From Acidobacteriota bacterium (GTDB taxonomy: Bacteria; Acidobacteriota; Terriglobia; Bryobacterales; Bryobacteraceae), in contig JACQDF010000059.1 in NCBI GenBank assembly GCA_016201205.1, forward strand, positions 1 through 34,098: a stretch of 34,098 nucleotides of DNA. Direction: 5' to 3'. Of the stretch, positions 17,523-26,148 are shown one piece after another; positions within the stretch are counted from its first letter, which is position 1; every line of letters starts with the position of its first letter. The notes below the pieces were generated by a model. The model was not told the origin of the DNA. It saw nothing but the letters and a program-made list of their open reading frames with translations, and did not search any database. Made by a program: the position numbers and the translations under genes.

Positions 17523-17598
17523 TGGTGGCCAGGGACGGAATCGAACCGCCGACGCCAGCCTTTTCAGGGCTGCGCTCTACCAACTGAGCTACCTGGCC
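17523..17598 (-). tRNA. tRNA-Phe (GAA)
   Basis: The minus strand folds as a complete cloverleaf: acceptor GGCCAGG/CCTGGCC, D arm GCTC..GAGC, anticodon stem CAGCC/GGCTG with loop CTGAAAA (anticodon GAA) and T arm with TTCGATT. The CCA end is encoded (TGG at 17523-17525 on +). Upstream on the same strand TACACT lies about 20 nt before the 5' end, a typical tRNA -10 box. Mobile-element debris begins within 90 bp of its 3' end, consistent with use of this locus as an insertion hot spot. Confidence 0.97.
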
Positions 17599-17657
17599 TT
17601 GATTCGACCCCAGTGTAGCAGATTCGACGAGCGCCGGAGCGGAGCCGGAACATCCAT

Positions 17658-18872
17658 TTAAGAATGCACCGCCGCCGACGGTCGCACCAACAGCCAGCAT
17701 AAGGAAGAGAACGCGTACAACGAGGCCATTACGTACAAGGGCAGAGCCCAGTTCGCATAGTTCTCGACGAGATAAGCCGCTATGTACGGACTGAGAATGC
17801 TTCCGATCTGCCCCGTGGTGTTCATGCATGCACTCAAAACGCCCGAGTGTTCGCGACCGATATCGATTGAAACTGCCCAATGGGCCGCCAGCGGGAGCAT
17901 CGAGGCCGCCGTGGCTAGTGCGATGAGGACTGCTGCCTGCTGAGAGTCTTGCTCCCGCGCCGCCAGCACCATTGCTGATCCGGCAACCAGATAGCCAACG
18001 ACGCCGATGGAACATCGCCCGAACCGAAGACCAAATTTCTTGGAAAGAAAGTCGGTGGTCAGTCCTCCGAACATGGCGCCACCAACGCTCAGCAACAATG
18101 GCAGCCCTGAAAAAGCAGCAAGAGCACCCTTTTCGAAGCCGCGCTGCTCCGCAAGGTAGGTTGGCAACCAGGTCATCACAAAATACGACCCATAACTGTT
18201 GGAAAAATAGCTCAGGCAGAGCGCCCATGCGCTCCTGTCGCCAGCGAGTTTCCGCAATGTCTTGGCGTTGCGATGATGGCCTTCCTGGTGGGTTCGCCCT
18301 CTTGTGATGAGGGTCAGTTCTTCGGGGCGAACTTGAGGATGATCCGCCGGATCATCTCGATACCACCGGTACCAACAAAACGCCCAAAGGAATCCGATGG
18401 AGCCGAAGCATACGAATACGCCTCGCCAGCCGACGTGGGGCTCGAGGAGGTTCACCAACGTGGGCGTGAGGCTGCCAACAAGAAACGCCCCCATGAAGAA
18501 GATGCCCTGAACACGGCCACGCTCTTGCGCGGGAATCCACTTGGAGAATGTTCTTGCCGCGTTTGGCCAGGCGCCGGCTTCGCCGGCCCCGAACAGAAAA
18601 CGAACCGCGAGCATGGAGTAGTAACCTGTGACGGTAGCTGTAGCGATGGTAAACACCGACCACCAGGAGACAATTCTCGTCAGCACCCGCCTCGTTCCGA
18701 TTCTTTCCCCCCACCAAGCCGTAGGCACTTCAAAAGCGGCATACGCCACAGCAAAGCCGCTGAAAACGTAGCTCATCTGAATCAGCGAAAGGGACAGATC
18801 CTGCCGGATCAAGGGAGCGAGCGTTGAGATACAGATCCGGTCCAGATAGGTCACCCCGGCGAGGGCGACCAT
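17658..18872 (-). CDS. MFS transporter, anion:cation symporter type
   Basis: This is a 404-residue, ~12-helix major facilitator. It shows the TYLDRICIS..L.PLI opening of the ACS family (hexuronate, glucarate and similar sugar acids), the WWGERIGTRRVL cytoplasmic loop 2-3 motif, GAGEAGAWPNAARTFSKWIPAQERGRVQGIF of helix 4 and STxxGQIGSILSPYIAAYL near the end. With ATG 18872 the first helix is short. Upstream codons VRYKVVAF fit the family and continue in frame to a CTG at 18911 before a TAG stop at 18917-18915, so translation might begin at a non-ATG codon near 18911. It is divergent from the propeller-receptor operon and likely imports its substrate or a breakdown product across the inner membrane. 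The specificity is inferred. Confidence 0.88.
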   Translation of the reverse strand: MVALAGVTYLDRICISTLAPLIRQDLSLSLIQMSYVFSGFAVAYAAFEVPTAWWGERIGTRRVLTRIVSWWSVFTIATATVTGYYSMLAVRFLFGAGEAGAWPNAARTFSKWIPAQERGRVQGIFFMGAFLVGSLTPTLVNLLEPHVGWRGVFVCFGSIGFLWAFCWYRWYRDDPADHPQVRPEELTLITRGRTHQEGHHRNAKTLRKLAGDRSAWALCLSYFSNSYGSYFVMTWLPTYLAEQRGFEKGALAAFSGLPLLLSVGGAMFGGLTTDFLSKKFGLRFGRCSIGVVGYLVAGSAMVLAAREQDSQQAAVLIALATAASMLPLAAHWAVSIDIGREHSGVLSACMNTTGQIGSILSPYIAAYLVENYANWALPLYVMASLYAFSSLCWLLVRPSAAVHS

Positions 18873-19037
18873 GAAGGCGACAACCTTGTACCGGACTCGG
18901 CCGGAATGCAGGGTCTAGTCCTTCCCACTTTCAAGCTTAGGGAGCGAGGACAGCATTGTTCAGTCTGATCCACCTCCCGGAGTCCACCACCCGGCTAGAG
19001 CGGACAGATCGTGTGCTACAGACGCTGTTTTCAAGGG

Positions 19038-19066
19038 TTGACAAGGAAGAGCTGACGCCGTATTAT
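19038..19066 (+). promoter_or_regulatory. Near-consensus promoter of the propeller/receptor operon
   Basis: A perfect TTGACA (19038-19043), a 17-bp spacer and TATTAT (19061-19066, 5 of 6) make a strong sigma-70 promoter. It faces the gene at 19219, leaving a predicted 5' UTR of about 145 nt. It sits in the 346-bp gap between the divergent MFS gene and the propeller gene. Confidence 0.72.
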
Positions 19067-19202
19067 GCCTGTCAGTCAGGCAGCTTGTCAAATCATCGTC
19101 TGGAACGATCTCCAGAGGAACTTGACCTTCCGGAAACCCGAGCTCGCCATGATACAGGCAGGATGGAGGTTTGTGACGCCTCCGTGATCCACACGACGGA
19201 GG
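19066..19202 (+). promoter_or_regulatory. Operator-like palindrome and hairpins in the 5' UTR
   Basis: TGCCTG (19066-19071) and CAGGCA (19077-19082) form a perfect 6-bp inverted repeat with a 5-nt centre, overlapping the last -10 base and the predicted start, a classic repressor site position. Near the gene, GGAGG (19165-19169) can pair with CCTCC (19179-19183). The latter can alternatively pair as CCTCCGT (19179-19185) with ACGGAGG (19196-19202), ending just before the Shine-Dalgarno AAGGAAGG (19204-19211). These pairings are mutually exclusive, so control of translation is possible. There is no riboswitch family match that I recognise. Confidence 0.4.
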
Positions 19203-19218
19203 CAAGGAAGGGATAAAT

Positions 19219-20118
19219 ATGAAAACACGCAGAGAGTTCATTGCACTAGCGGTGACAGCTCCGTTGCTTCGCGCGGTGACGGCTAGAAGCGTCGAGGTCG
19301 AATATGTATTCGACGCGCCGGGGAATGATCCGAAGCCCAACGGATTGCAGGCGACCGCGGAAGGCTTGCGGATCTACGATCAAACCCGAGCGCCGAGTAA
19401 GGCCTATCTGGTTCGGTACGAGGACGGTAAAGTTCTGCGCACATTAGAGACCGACGCGATGAGCGGGGGCGGCATCACCTTCGATGGCGAAGCAATCTGG
19501 ATATCCTCCAGTTACAACTGCAAGATTATCCGGGTCGACGCTCACACAGGGAAGACCTTGGCATCTTTTGATTGCCCAGGCGTTGGCCCTGTAAACTGGC
19601 CTCACCCCCGCACGAGTCCGATTATGAGGGTGCACCATGGTGCTACCTTGGCGACGCAAACCCGTGCCGCCGGGCAAGGGCGACAGGGAGGCGGGCCTCA
19701 GCTTGACGCAGGCGGCCGTCCCCGGCAAGCATCCAACGCTGCGAATCCGCAAGGCAGAAATCCTACCGGCTCACACGGCTTGGAATGGAAGGACGGAAAA
19801 CTGTGGGCGGTTGTCCCTCCGGCCAAGATGGCCTACAACCTCGATCCCAAAACCTTCGCCATTTTGAACAAGTGGCCGACCGCTGGGGATCGCCCGCACG
19901 GCATCGGCTGGGAGGGCCGGTATTTGTGGGCAGCCGACACCAACATGAACGCCTTTCACAAATATGACCCGACGACGGGTGAAGTTCTCGACATGATCCA
20001 ACTGAAAGACACGGATCCTTTGCCGCACGGCATGACCATTTGGCGAGGAGATATGTGGTACGCCGACGATGTTGGCGTTATCTGCCGCCTGAAGACGAAG
20101 TTCAACAAGGGTAGTTAG
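19219..20118 (+). CDS. Tat-exported beta-propeller protein (Vgb/glutaminyl-cyclase-like)
   Basis: This 299-residue protein begins MKTRREFIALAV, a twin-arginine signal (RR at 4-5 then a hydrophobic run), so it is probably exported folded. The body shows repeated propeller blades: GLRIYDQTRAPSKAYLVRYEDGKVLRTLET, ITFDGEAIWISSSYNCKIIRVDAHTGKTLASFDCPG, HGLEWKDGKLWAVVPPAKMAYNLDPKTF and HGIGWEGRYLWAADTNMNAFHKYDP. A low-complexity Gln/Arg/Gly stretch (about 145-185) interrupts the blades. Family members include virginiamycin-B-lyase-like and glutaminyl-cyclase-like proteins, but no catalytic residue can be named here. AAGGAAGG (19204-19211) precedes the ATG. The TonB receptor gene starts 8 bp after its stop, so they form an operon. 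Confidence 0.82.
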   Translation: MKTRREFIALAVTAPLLRAVTARSVEVEYVFDAPGNDPKPNGLQATAEGLRIYDQTRAPSKAYLVRYEDGKVLRTLETDAMSGGGITFDGEAIWISSSYNCKIIRVDAHTGKTLASFDCPGVGPVNWPHPRTSPIMRVHHGATLATQTRAAGQGRQGGGPQLDAGGRPRQASNAANPQGRNPTGSHGLEWKDGKLWAVVPPAKMAYNLDPKTFAILNKWPTAGDRPHGIGWEGRYLWAADTNMNAFHKYDPTTGEVLDMIQLKDTDPLPHGMTIWRGDMWYADDVGVICRLKTKFNKGS

Positions 20119-20126
20119 GAGGTTAT

Positions 20127-23100
20127 ATGCGCTTTCTCGCCTGTTTTCTCCTCTCAATTGCGGCGTTTGCCCAAAGCGAGCGCGGAACCATGACAGGCAC
20201 CGTGTCTGACCCTACGGGCGCGGTCGTCCCGAATGCGCCGGTCGTTGCTACGAGCACTCAAACGGGGGGCACGTATCAGTCGGTGACCACGCAGACTGGC
20301 GACTTCACCATCGCGCAAGTACCGGTCGGGACCTATGACCTGGCCATCGAGGTGCCGGGGTTCAAAAAGTTTGTTCAACAGGGGATCCGGATCTATGTCG
20401 CCCAAGCTTTGAGGATTGACGTGGTCCTCCAGGTCGGCGCGACCGGAGATGCCGTCACTGTGACCTCTGACGTGCCCTTGCTCAGAACCGAGAACGCTGA
20501 GCAAAGTACCAGCGTCACTCGGGAGACTCTCAATAATCTTCCCCTGAATTTTGGGCAGCGCGGCAACATTGGTAGCGCCAACATCCGGAACCCTTTTACC
20601 TTTGTTACGCTCGTGCCCGGAGGAAACATCTTGTATTACAGCACCATCAAATTGAACGGTGCTCCGCCAGATACGGACTCCATCCGGGTGGAAGGCCAGG
20701 ACTCCAACAACACCCGCCTGATGTCCCGGCAAGACCAAGTCCAGCCGTCCGTGGAGGCGCTCGAGGAGGTCTCGGTGCAAACCTCTAATTTTGCTCCCGA
20801 ATACGGCCAGGTCGCCGGAGGCATGTTCAACCTGGTTGCCAAGTCCGGCACGAATCAGTTCCACGGAAGTGCGTTTGAATACCTCGTGAACGAAGGTCTG
20901 GGTGCGGGAATCCCATTCACCAATGCTGGTAACGGCCACTTGATCAGACCGATGAACCGGCGACACAACTACGGCGGCAGCGTGGGTGGACCGGTCTGGA
21001 TACCCAAAATCTACAACGGTCATAACAAGACCTTCTTCTTTTTCGTTTACGAAAAATTCCACCAGAATCAGAACCAGGCCGGACTTCTCCAGACCCTCCC
21101 GACCGACGCGATGCGAAACGGCGATTTCAGCGGAGCGCGCACGGGCCGCACGCTCGGCACGGACCCAAGTGGCCAGTCAATATTAGAAAATGCCATCTAC
21201 GACCCCCTGACCAACCGCACCGTCAATGGTCAAGTGGTCCGCGACGTATTCGCCGGCAACGTCATCCCCCAGAACCGGCTGGATCCGGTCGCCCTGAAAG
21301 TTCAGGCGCTTCTGCCCCGTGCTACCCGGCCGGGCAACCTCAACAATTGGGATCAATCCTATCTCTCATATACGGATGAAATCATTCCGTCGATCAAACT
21401 GGATCACTATTTCAGCAGGAGGGGAAAAGTATCATTCTATTACTCGAAGTACTTTGGCCCTCATTTCAACAGTCCCGACGGACTGCCTGAACCACTCACC
21501 CAGAATCGTTATCTCCCCACGACCACGTATACGACGCGGTTGAATTATGACCTGTCGCTAACGCCAACGCTGCTGATCCACGCAGGCGTTGGTTTCCTCC
21601 GCCATGTGAACTGTGACATCAATGTGGCCGGGGACCTGAGTTTCGATGCGCTCGCGCAACTTGGCCTGAAAGGCGGCCTCCCCAGCGAAGGTGCGCCGCA
21701 TGGTTGTGTAACACCGGATATCCACCCTAGCCAGACCACGGGGATGGCGCGGATCACTGGCCTGTTTTCAACGACAGGGGGCGGTTTGTGGGAACCCATT
21801 GGGGTTGGGTTATTTTGGGTTATTTAATCCCGTGATAGTGAACAAGCCTACCGCTGTGGTTAGCGGCACGCTCGTCCGTGGCAGCCATAGTTATAAGATT
21901 GGAGGCGAGTGGCGAATCGACGCTTTCACCAACGGGGTTGGCTCGGGCGCCGCAGGCGTTTACAACTTCAGCCGGGCACAGACGGACCTTCCCTATACGC
22001 AGGGACAGAGCCTGTCGGGTGGCAGCGCCGGATTGCCGTACGCCAGTTTCCTGCTCGGCGCGGTGGCCAGCGCCAGCATATCGAATCCTACGGCCCCGCA
22101 GGGCCGAAAGAGGTCCTGGGGGTTGTACGCACAAGACAGTTGGAGAGTTACACGGAAGCTCAGTATCGAATATGGTTTGCGATGGGACTATCAGGGTTGG
22201 TCCAGAGAGATCCATGACCGCGTCAGCGAGTTCGGGCCGACGGTGCCAAATCCCTCCGCCGGAGGTTTGTTGGGCGCGACGATCTATCAAGGTTATGGTC
22301 CGGGACGCTGCAATTGCCTGTTTGCGAATGCCTATCCTTACGCCGTCGCTCCGCGATTGGGACTCGCGTATCAGATCAATGCCAAGACGGTATTGCGTGC
22401 CGGTTGGGGCTTCACGTACGGACAGACCGAAATCGGTCAGGCGGATTTTGGCACCGCTCTCGGAGTGGGCGGCTGGAATACCTTGAGCTGGAGTAACCCG
22501 GCGTACGGAGAACCTACACAGCGGTTTCGCGATGGCCTGAGCTACAACCTGGCGGATTTGTACGCGGTAGCGACTGATCCCGGACTCCGGCCCTCCCCCG
22601 GCCAACTGAATGCTCCGCCGGCGCTGGTCGATCCTAACGGGGCACGGCCGCCGAGGATGAATCAATGGAACATCGCGCTGCAGCGTCAAATCACTCCTAA
22701 CCTGATTGCGGAGGCCGCCTACGTGGGGAATCGGGGGGTTTGGTTCGTAGCCAACTCGTTGGTCAATCTGAACGCGCTCACCCCGGAGCGGCTTCAGGCG
22801 TTCGGCTTGGACATCGACAACGCTGCCAACCGGACGCTGCTGACGTCGCCGATGAGCTCGGCTGCTGTGATCGCGAGAGGATTCAGAGTGCCCTATGCCG
22901 GATTTCCCACCGGATCAACTTTGGCTCAAGCTCTCCGGCCTTTCCCTCAGTTCAGCAGCCTCGGCGTTGCCGAGGCGCCCCTGGGCACCGAGTGGTACGA
23001 CTCATTGCAGACGAAAGTCACGAGGCGTTTCTCGCATGGCCTGCAGATTATTTCTACCTTCACATGGCAGAAAGAGCTGAGCAATTTTGGCCAGGGGTAC

Positions 23101-23772
23101 GGGAACAATATCGGTGTGGTCACGGGAAACGTCAACAATGTCTTCAATCGCAAACTCCAAAAGAGCCTCTCCGGTTTGTCCGAGCCGTTTGTTTTTTCAA
23201 TTGGGTGGAGCTACCAGCTACCCCCAATGGCAGCGAACCGGTGGGTGCGTGCAGCGGCCGGCGGCTGGACTATTGGAGGCATTCTACGGTACGCCAGCGG
23301 GCTGCCTATCCCGGTTCCTCTCTCCCAGAACAATCTCAGTTCGTTGCTGTTTCAGACCACCTACTTCAACCGCGTGGAGGGCCAGCCGTTTTTCTTGAAG
23401 GACCCCAATTGTCATTGCATCGATCCGGCCAAGGATCTCGTGATGAATCCGGCGGCGTGGTCCAATCCGGCCGCCGGCCAGTGGGGAACCGCTGCCGGCT
23501 ATTACAATGATTATCGTTATCAACGCCGTCCCGACGAACAGTTGAGTTTTGGCAGGGTCTTTCACATCCGGGAAGGGATGTCATTCCATGTCCGCGCGGA
23601 GCTCTTCAACGCCTTCAATCGCACCTATATGAACGACCCGGTCGCGAGCAATCCACTACAGACGCCGACCCTTTCCAATGCAGTGCTCACCGGAGGCTTT
23701 GGGTACATCAATCGCGGGTCGCTCAAAAGCCAGCCGCGGAACGGGCAAATCGTAGCGCGATTCCAGTTTTGA
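20127..23772 (+). pseudogene. TonB-dependent receptor (Oar-like), broken by a 10-bp duplication
   Basis: Restored, this is a ~1210-residue outer-membrane receptor. ATG 20127 follows GGAGG. A signal peptide (~1-15) leads into a carboxypeptidase-regulatory domain (GTMTGTVSDPTGAVVPNAPVVAT). The plug follows, with NNLPLNFGQRG and GGMFNLVAKSGTNQFHGSAF, then a barrel ending QIVARFQF. The first frame stops at TAA 21825-21827 after PIGVGLFWVI. The next frame carries on as FNPVIVNKPTAVVSGTL to 23772. The cause is a direct duplication of TGGGTTATTT at 21806-21825; deleting one copy gives PIGVGLFNPVIVNKP in one frame. It is therefore a fresh loss of function or a reversible slip. The receptor would import a substrate for the neighbouring MFS carrier and isomerase. 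Confidence 0.88.
21806..21825 (+). repeat. 10-bp tandem duplication causing frameshift
   Basis: TGGGTTATTT occurs twice with no gap (21806-21815 and 21816-21825) inside the receptor gene. Since 10 is not a multiple of three, it shifts the frame and exposes the TAA at 21825-21827. Removing either copy rejoins the barrel sequence. The repeat could arise or revert by replication slippage. Confidence 0.9.
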
Positions 23773-23778
23773 GTCACT

Positions 23779-24745
23779 ATGTTAATGGCGACACGCCGTC
23801 AATTCCTTTCTAGCATTTCGCCGCTCGCGGGGTGCTTATTCAGCTCTTCAAGTCTTTTTTCGGCGCAGGCCGCGATCAGAGTTGGCATCACGCCGGAAAC
23901 GCGTCCTTCCTGGAATGGGGTGGACAACTTCCTCAGGGCGATCATCGAGGTTTCCCAGGTTGGATATCGTTGGATTGAAACCTTTTGGCCGTATGTGGCG
24001 CGATGGGAGAAGAATCCCGGGGAGTTGAGTGACATCCTTGCAGCCCTTCACTTGGAGCTTGAAACCGTTTCCAATTTCCAGAAGTTCGATCTGGCTGGTT
24101 CGACGCCTGAAGCGGCCGCTGAATTGGCCAAGATCGTCATGAATACGGAGTTCCATGATCCGACGCAGCGCAAGCAGGCAATTGAAGACCACATGCGGCT
24201 GGTTCGGTTCATGAAATACTTTGGATGTGACCACCTTAAGATCAATCCCGGGCCAAAGCCTCCAGGTGGCCATACCTCGGCCACTTACCGCGAGATAAGC
24301 ATCTCGTTTAATGAGGTGGGGAAGAGGGTGCGGGACATGGGCATGAAATTTGGAGTTCACCCTCACGTGATGAGCTCGATGGACGGAAGGAGAGACATCG
24401 ACGCCATTATGGAAATGACGGACCCACAAATTGTATACCTCGTCCATGACACACACCAGATTCAGAACTCCTATAGTAGGGTAGCTGGTTTTCACAGAAC
24501 GTCGAATTGGCCGACAGTTGGCTGTGTTCAATATGTTAGATAATTGTTGCTAATTTTTGCCCGTCCTGCTATCCTTGTTCCTCGGAACCGGAGGAGTGGA
24601 CTTTCCCGGCATCCTCTTCGAGCTTGACAAAATCAGATGGAGAGGCTGGTTCACCGTTGAGTTGAATTGGACACAGACGACGCCTAAGCACAGCGCTGCT
24701 TTAAACAAGAAATACGTGGAAGACGTACTCGGGTTACGGCTGTAG
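23779..24745 (+). pseudogene. Sugar phosphate isomerase/epimerase, disrupted
   Basis: The first frame (ATG 23779 or 23785) has an exported-protein start with twin Arg (ATRRQFLSSISPLAG). It then reads as a xylose-isomerase-like TIM barrel: VGITPETRPSW, IIEVSQVGYRWIETFWP, KYFGCDHLKINPGPKPPG, KFGVHPHVMSSMDGRRDIDAIM and a metal-site IVYLVHDTHQIQ. Homology ends near 24465 and the frame then runs into unrelated sequence and a TAA at 24541. A normal tail resumes from about 24580 in another frame: FLGTGGVDFPGILFELDKIRWRGWFTVELN and NKKYVEDVLGLRL, ending TAG at 24743-24745. About 40-60 family residues are missing between the parts and replaced by ~115 bp, so an insertion came with a deletion. It follows the receptor by 6 bp in the same operon. 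Confidence 0.78.
24478..24575. mobile_element. Candidate ~98-bp palindromic insertion (MITE/REP-like)
   Basis: AGGGTAGCTGG (24478-24488) and CCTGCTATCCT (24565-24575) are inverted copies matching at 9 of 11 positions, and they bound the foreign stretch in the isomerase gene. Inside, CACAG (24493-24497) with CTGTG (24522-24526) and GTCG (24501-24504) with CGAC (24512-24515) make nested hairpins. It encodes nothing. No clean target duplication is visible, so the element interpretation is tentative. Confidence 0.35.
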
Positions 24746-24806
24746 TAATAGTGATTTGGCTATGTGGATTCTGGCGTGACTGGAGGTCCGCCCTCGATGG
24801 ACACCT

Positions 24807-25232
24807 TCAGCCCGAGTTCAGCCTCTCCCACGCCACTTGATATTTGCGCACCCGCTCGCGGTCCGCGTCAGACACACCGGGCAGCCGATTCAGATTCATG
24901 TTGTCGGTCAAATCAGCCAGCTTCACCAGCCGGGCAACGGGGTCGTGGGCGACGCGCTCGATGAAGGCTGCGTACTCCTCTCCGGTCCGCCTGGTGAGCG
25001 CATCGACCGCCGCCAGCACGCGTTCGCTATAGCCGGCCGCTCTCAGATCGTCGAGTGTGACGGAAGTGTCTTCCACAAGGTCGTGAAGTACGGCAACGAT
25101 CCGGCTGTCATCATCCTCCATCCGGAGCATCACCCGGATCAGATGCAGGATGTAAGGCTGGCCGGCCTTGTCGGTTTGGCCTTTGTGCATCCTGGCGGCG
25201 AGCATAATGGCGTCTTCCAGCGTTGAGAGCAC
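24807..25232 (-). CDS. HD-domain phosphohydrolase (SpoT/MESH1-like)
   Basis: This 141-residue stand-alone HD hydrolase has the layout of the ppGpp-hydrolase half of SpoT: AARMHKGQTDKAGQPYILHLIRV (His 16 and His 30), the metal-binding VLHDLVEDT (His50-Asp51, Glu54-Asp55) and VKLADLTDNMN, comparable to the 'KLADRLHNMR' block. It may be a small alarmone hydrolase, but other nucleotide hydrolases share these motifs. The start is GTG 25232, chosen because GGAGGG lies at the right distance. It follows the DUF1080 gene by 24 bp on the same strand, so they are probably cotranscribed. No synthetase domain is present. Confidence 0.85.
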   Translation of the reverse strand: MLSTLEDAIMLAARMHKGQTDKAGQPYILHLIRVMLRMEDDDSRIVAVLHDLVEDTSVTLDDLRAAGYSERVLAAVDALTRRTGEEYAAFIERVAHDPVARLVKLADLTDNMNLNRLPGVSDADRERVRKYQVAWERLNSG

Positions 25233-25256
25233 GACGCCCTCCCTCTCTCGTTGCCG

Positions 25257-26090
25257 CTAGAGTTTCTTCAGCCAGATGTTCCGGAACTCGACCTTCATCG
25301 GCGCACCCACATGGATCTGGAAGCCGATCAACCCACTCATGGCGCGGTTCTTGACATCGTCGTCAATGGTCACGCTGGTCAGTTGCCCGTTCAGAATATG
25401 GATCAGCACGTTGCCGCGCGCGATGATGTGCAGCGCATTCCAGTCGTTGATCCTGACGGCGCCTTTCAGATCGTCGGAGTTCTTCAGATTCGAGATCACT
25501 CTCGCTTTCTTGCCGTCCTCGATCAGAGTCGCTTGCCCGCGCATGGCCAGGAAGCCGCGGCCACGCTCTTCATAGAGCTGCCCTGTGAACGTGTTCTGGA
25601 AGTCGATGTCTGCCTGGTATCCCTTCATCACCCACTTGCCAACGTCGGTAAGTTCCACGCTGCGGTACTGGACACCGCTGTTGGTGGAGTTGATCCGGTA
25701 CTCGAGCTTCAATTCGAAGTTGGCCGGCTCGCCGCCTCGCCAGATGAGAAAAGTATTCCTGGTGACGGGCTTTTCCCTGGTGCTTTCGCCGGTCAGCGAG
25801 CCGTTTTCCACGCGCCAGAAATTGGAGTCGCCGTCCCATTTGTTCATCGTGCCGTCAAAGATCGACTCGAATCCCGCATGGTCGTCCAGCACCAGAGGGT
25901 CGGGCCCGGGAGGGAGACCAAGCCGCCTGCCCCCAGGACCACCAGGAACCCGGAGTGGCTGCACCTGAGGACCGGCGGGCGGCGGTTGCTGAGCTTGAGC
26001 CGGCTTTGCCGCAAACATCCAGATGGAAGCCGCCGTCAACGCGGCAGTCCCTAAGATCGATCCGCCAAGCTTGCTGGACTCGGAGAACAT
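25257..26090 (-). CDS. Exported DUF1080 (3-keto-disaccharide hydrolase-like) protein
   Basis: This 277-residue secreted protein starts at ATG 26090 with GGAGG about 8 nt upstream; the frame runs on to 26564 but only overlaps the selenoprotein. A signal sequence covers ~1-35 ([23 protein letters not shown]). A Pro/Gly-rich linker (35-65) follows. The DUF1080 jelly-roll then reads [31 protein letters not shown], the [30 protein letters not shown] block and [31 protein letters not shown], ending [11 protein letters not shown]. Such domains are abundant in Acidobacteriota and Planctomycetes, and some cleave 3-keto-glycosides. Catalytic residues cannot be assigned by eye. It sits between the UGSC selenoprotein and the HD hydrolase. 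Confidence 0.88.
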   Translation of the reverse strand: MFSESSKLGGSILGTAALTAASIWMFAAKPAQAQQPPPAGPQVQPLRVPGGPGGRRLGLPPGPDPLVLDDHAGFESIFDGTMNKWDGDSNFWRVENGSLTGESTREKPVTRNTFLIWRGGEPANFELKLEYRINSTNSGVQYRSVELTDVGKWVMKGYQADIDFQNTFTGQLYEERGRGFLAMRGQATLIEDGKKARVISNLKNSDDLKGAVRINDWNALHIIARGNVLIHILNGQLTSVTIDDDVKNRAMSGLIGFQIHVGAPMKVEFRNIWLKKL

Positions 26091-26148
26091 CCTGAACCTC
26101 CTCGAGAGATGGACGCTGATGGGCACGAAAACGTACCCTTCTTGAGGA

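Noticed and set aside
17437..18228. Upstream extension of the IS91 transposase frame on the minus strand
   Set aside because: It runs through the tRNA-Phe gene and the MFS gene in the wrong frame, so it is not part of the transposase.
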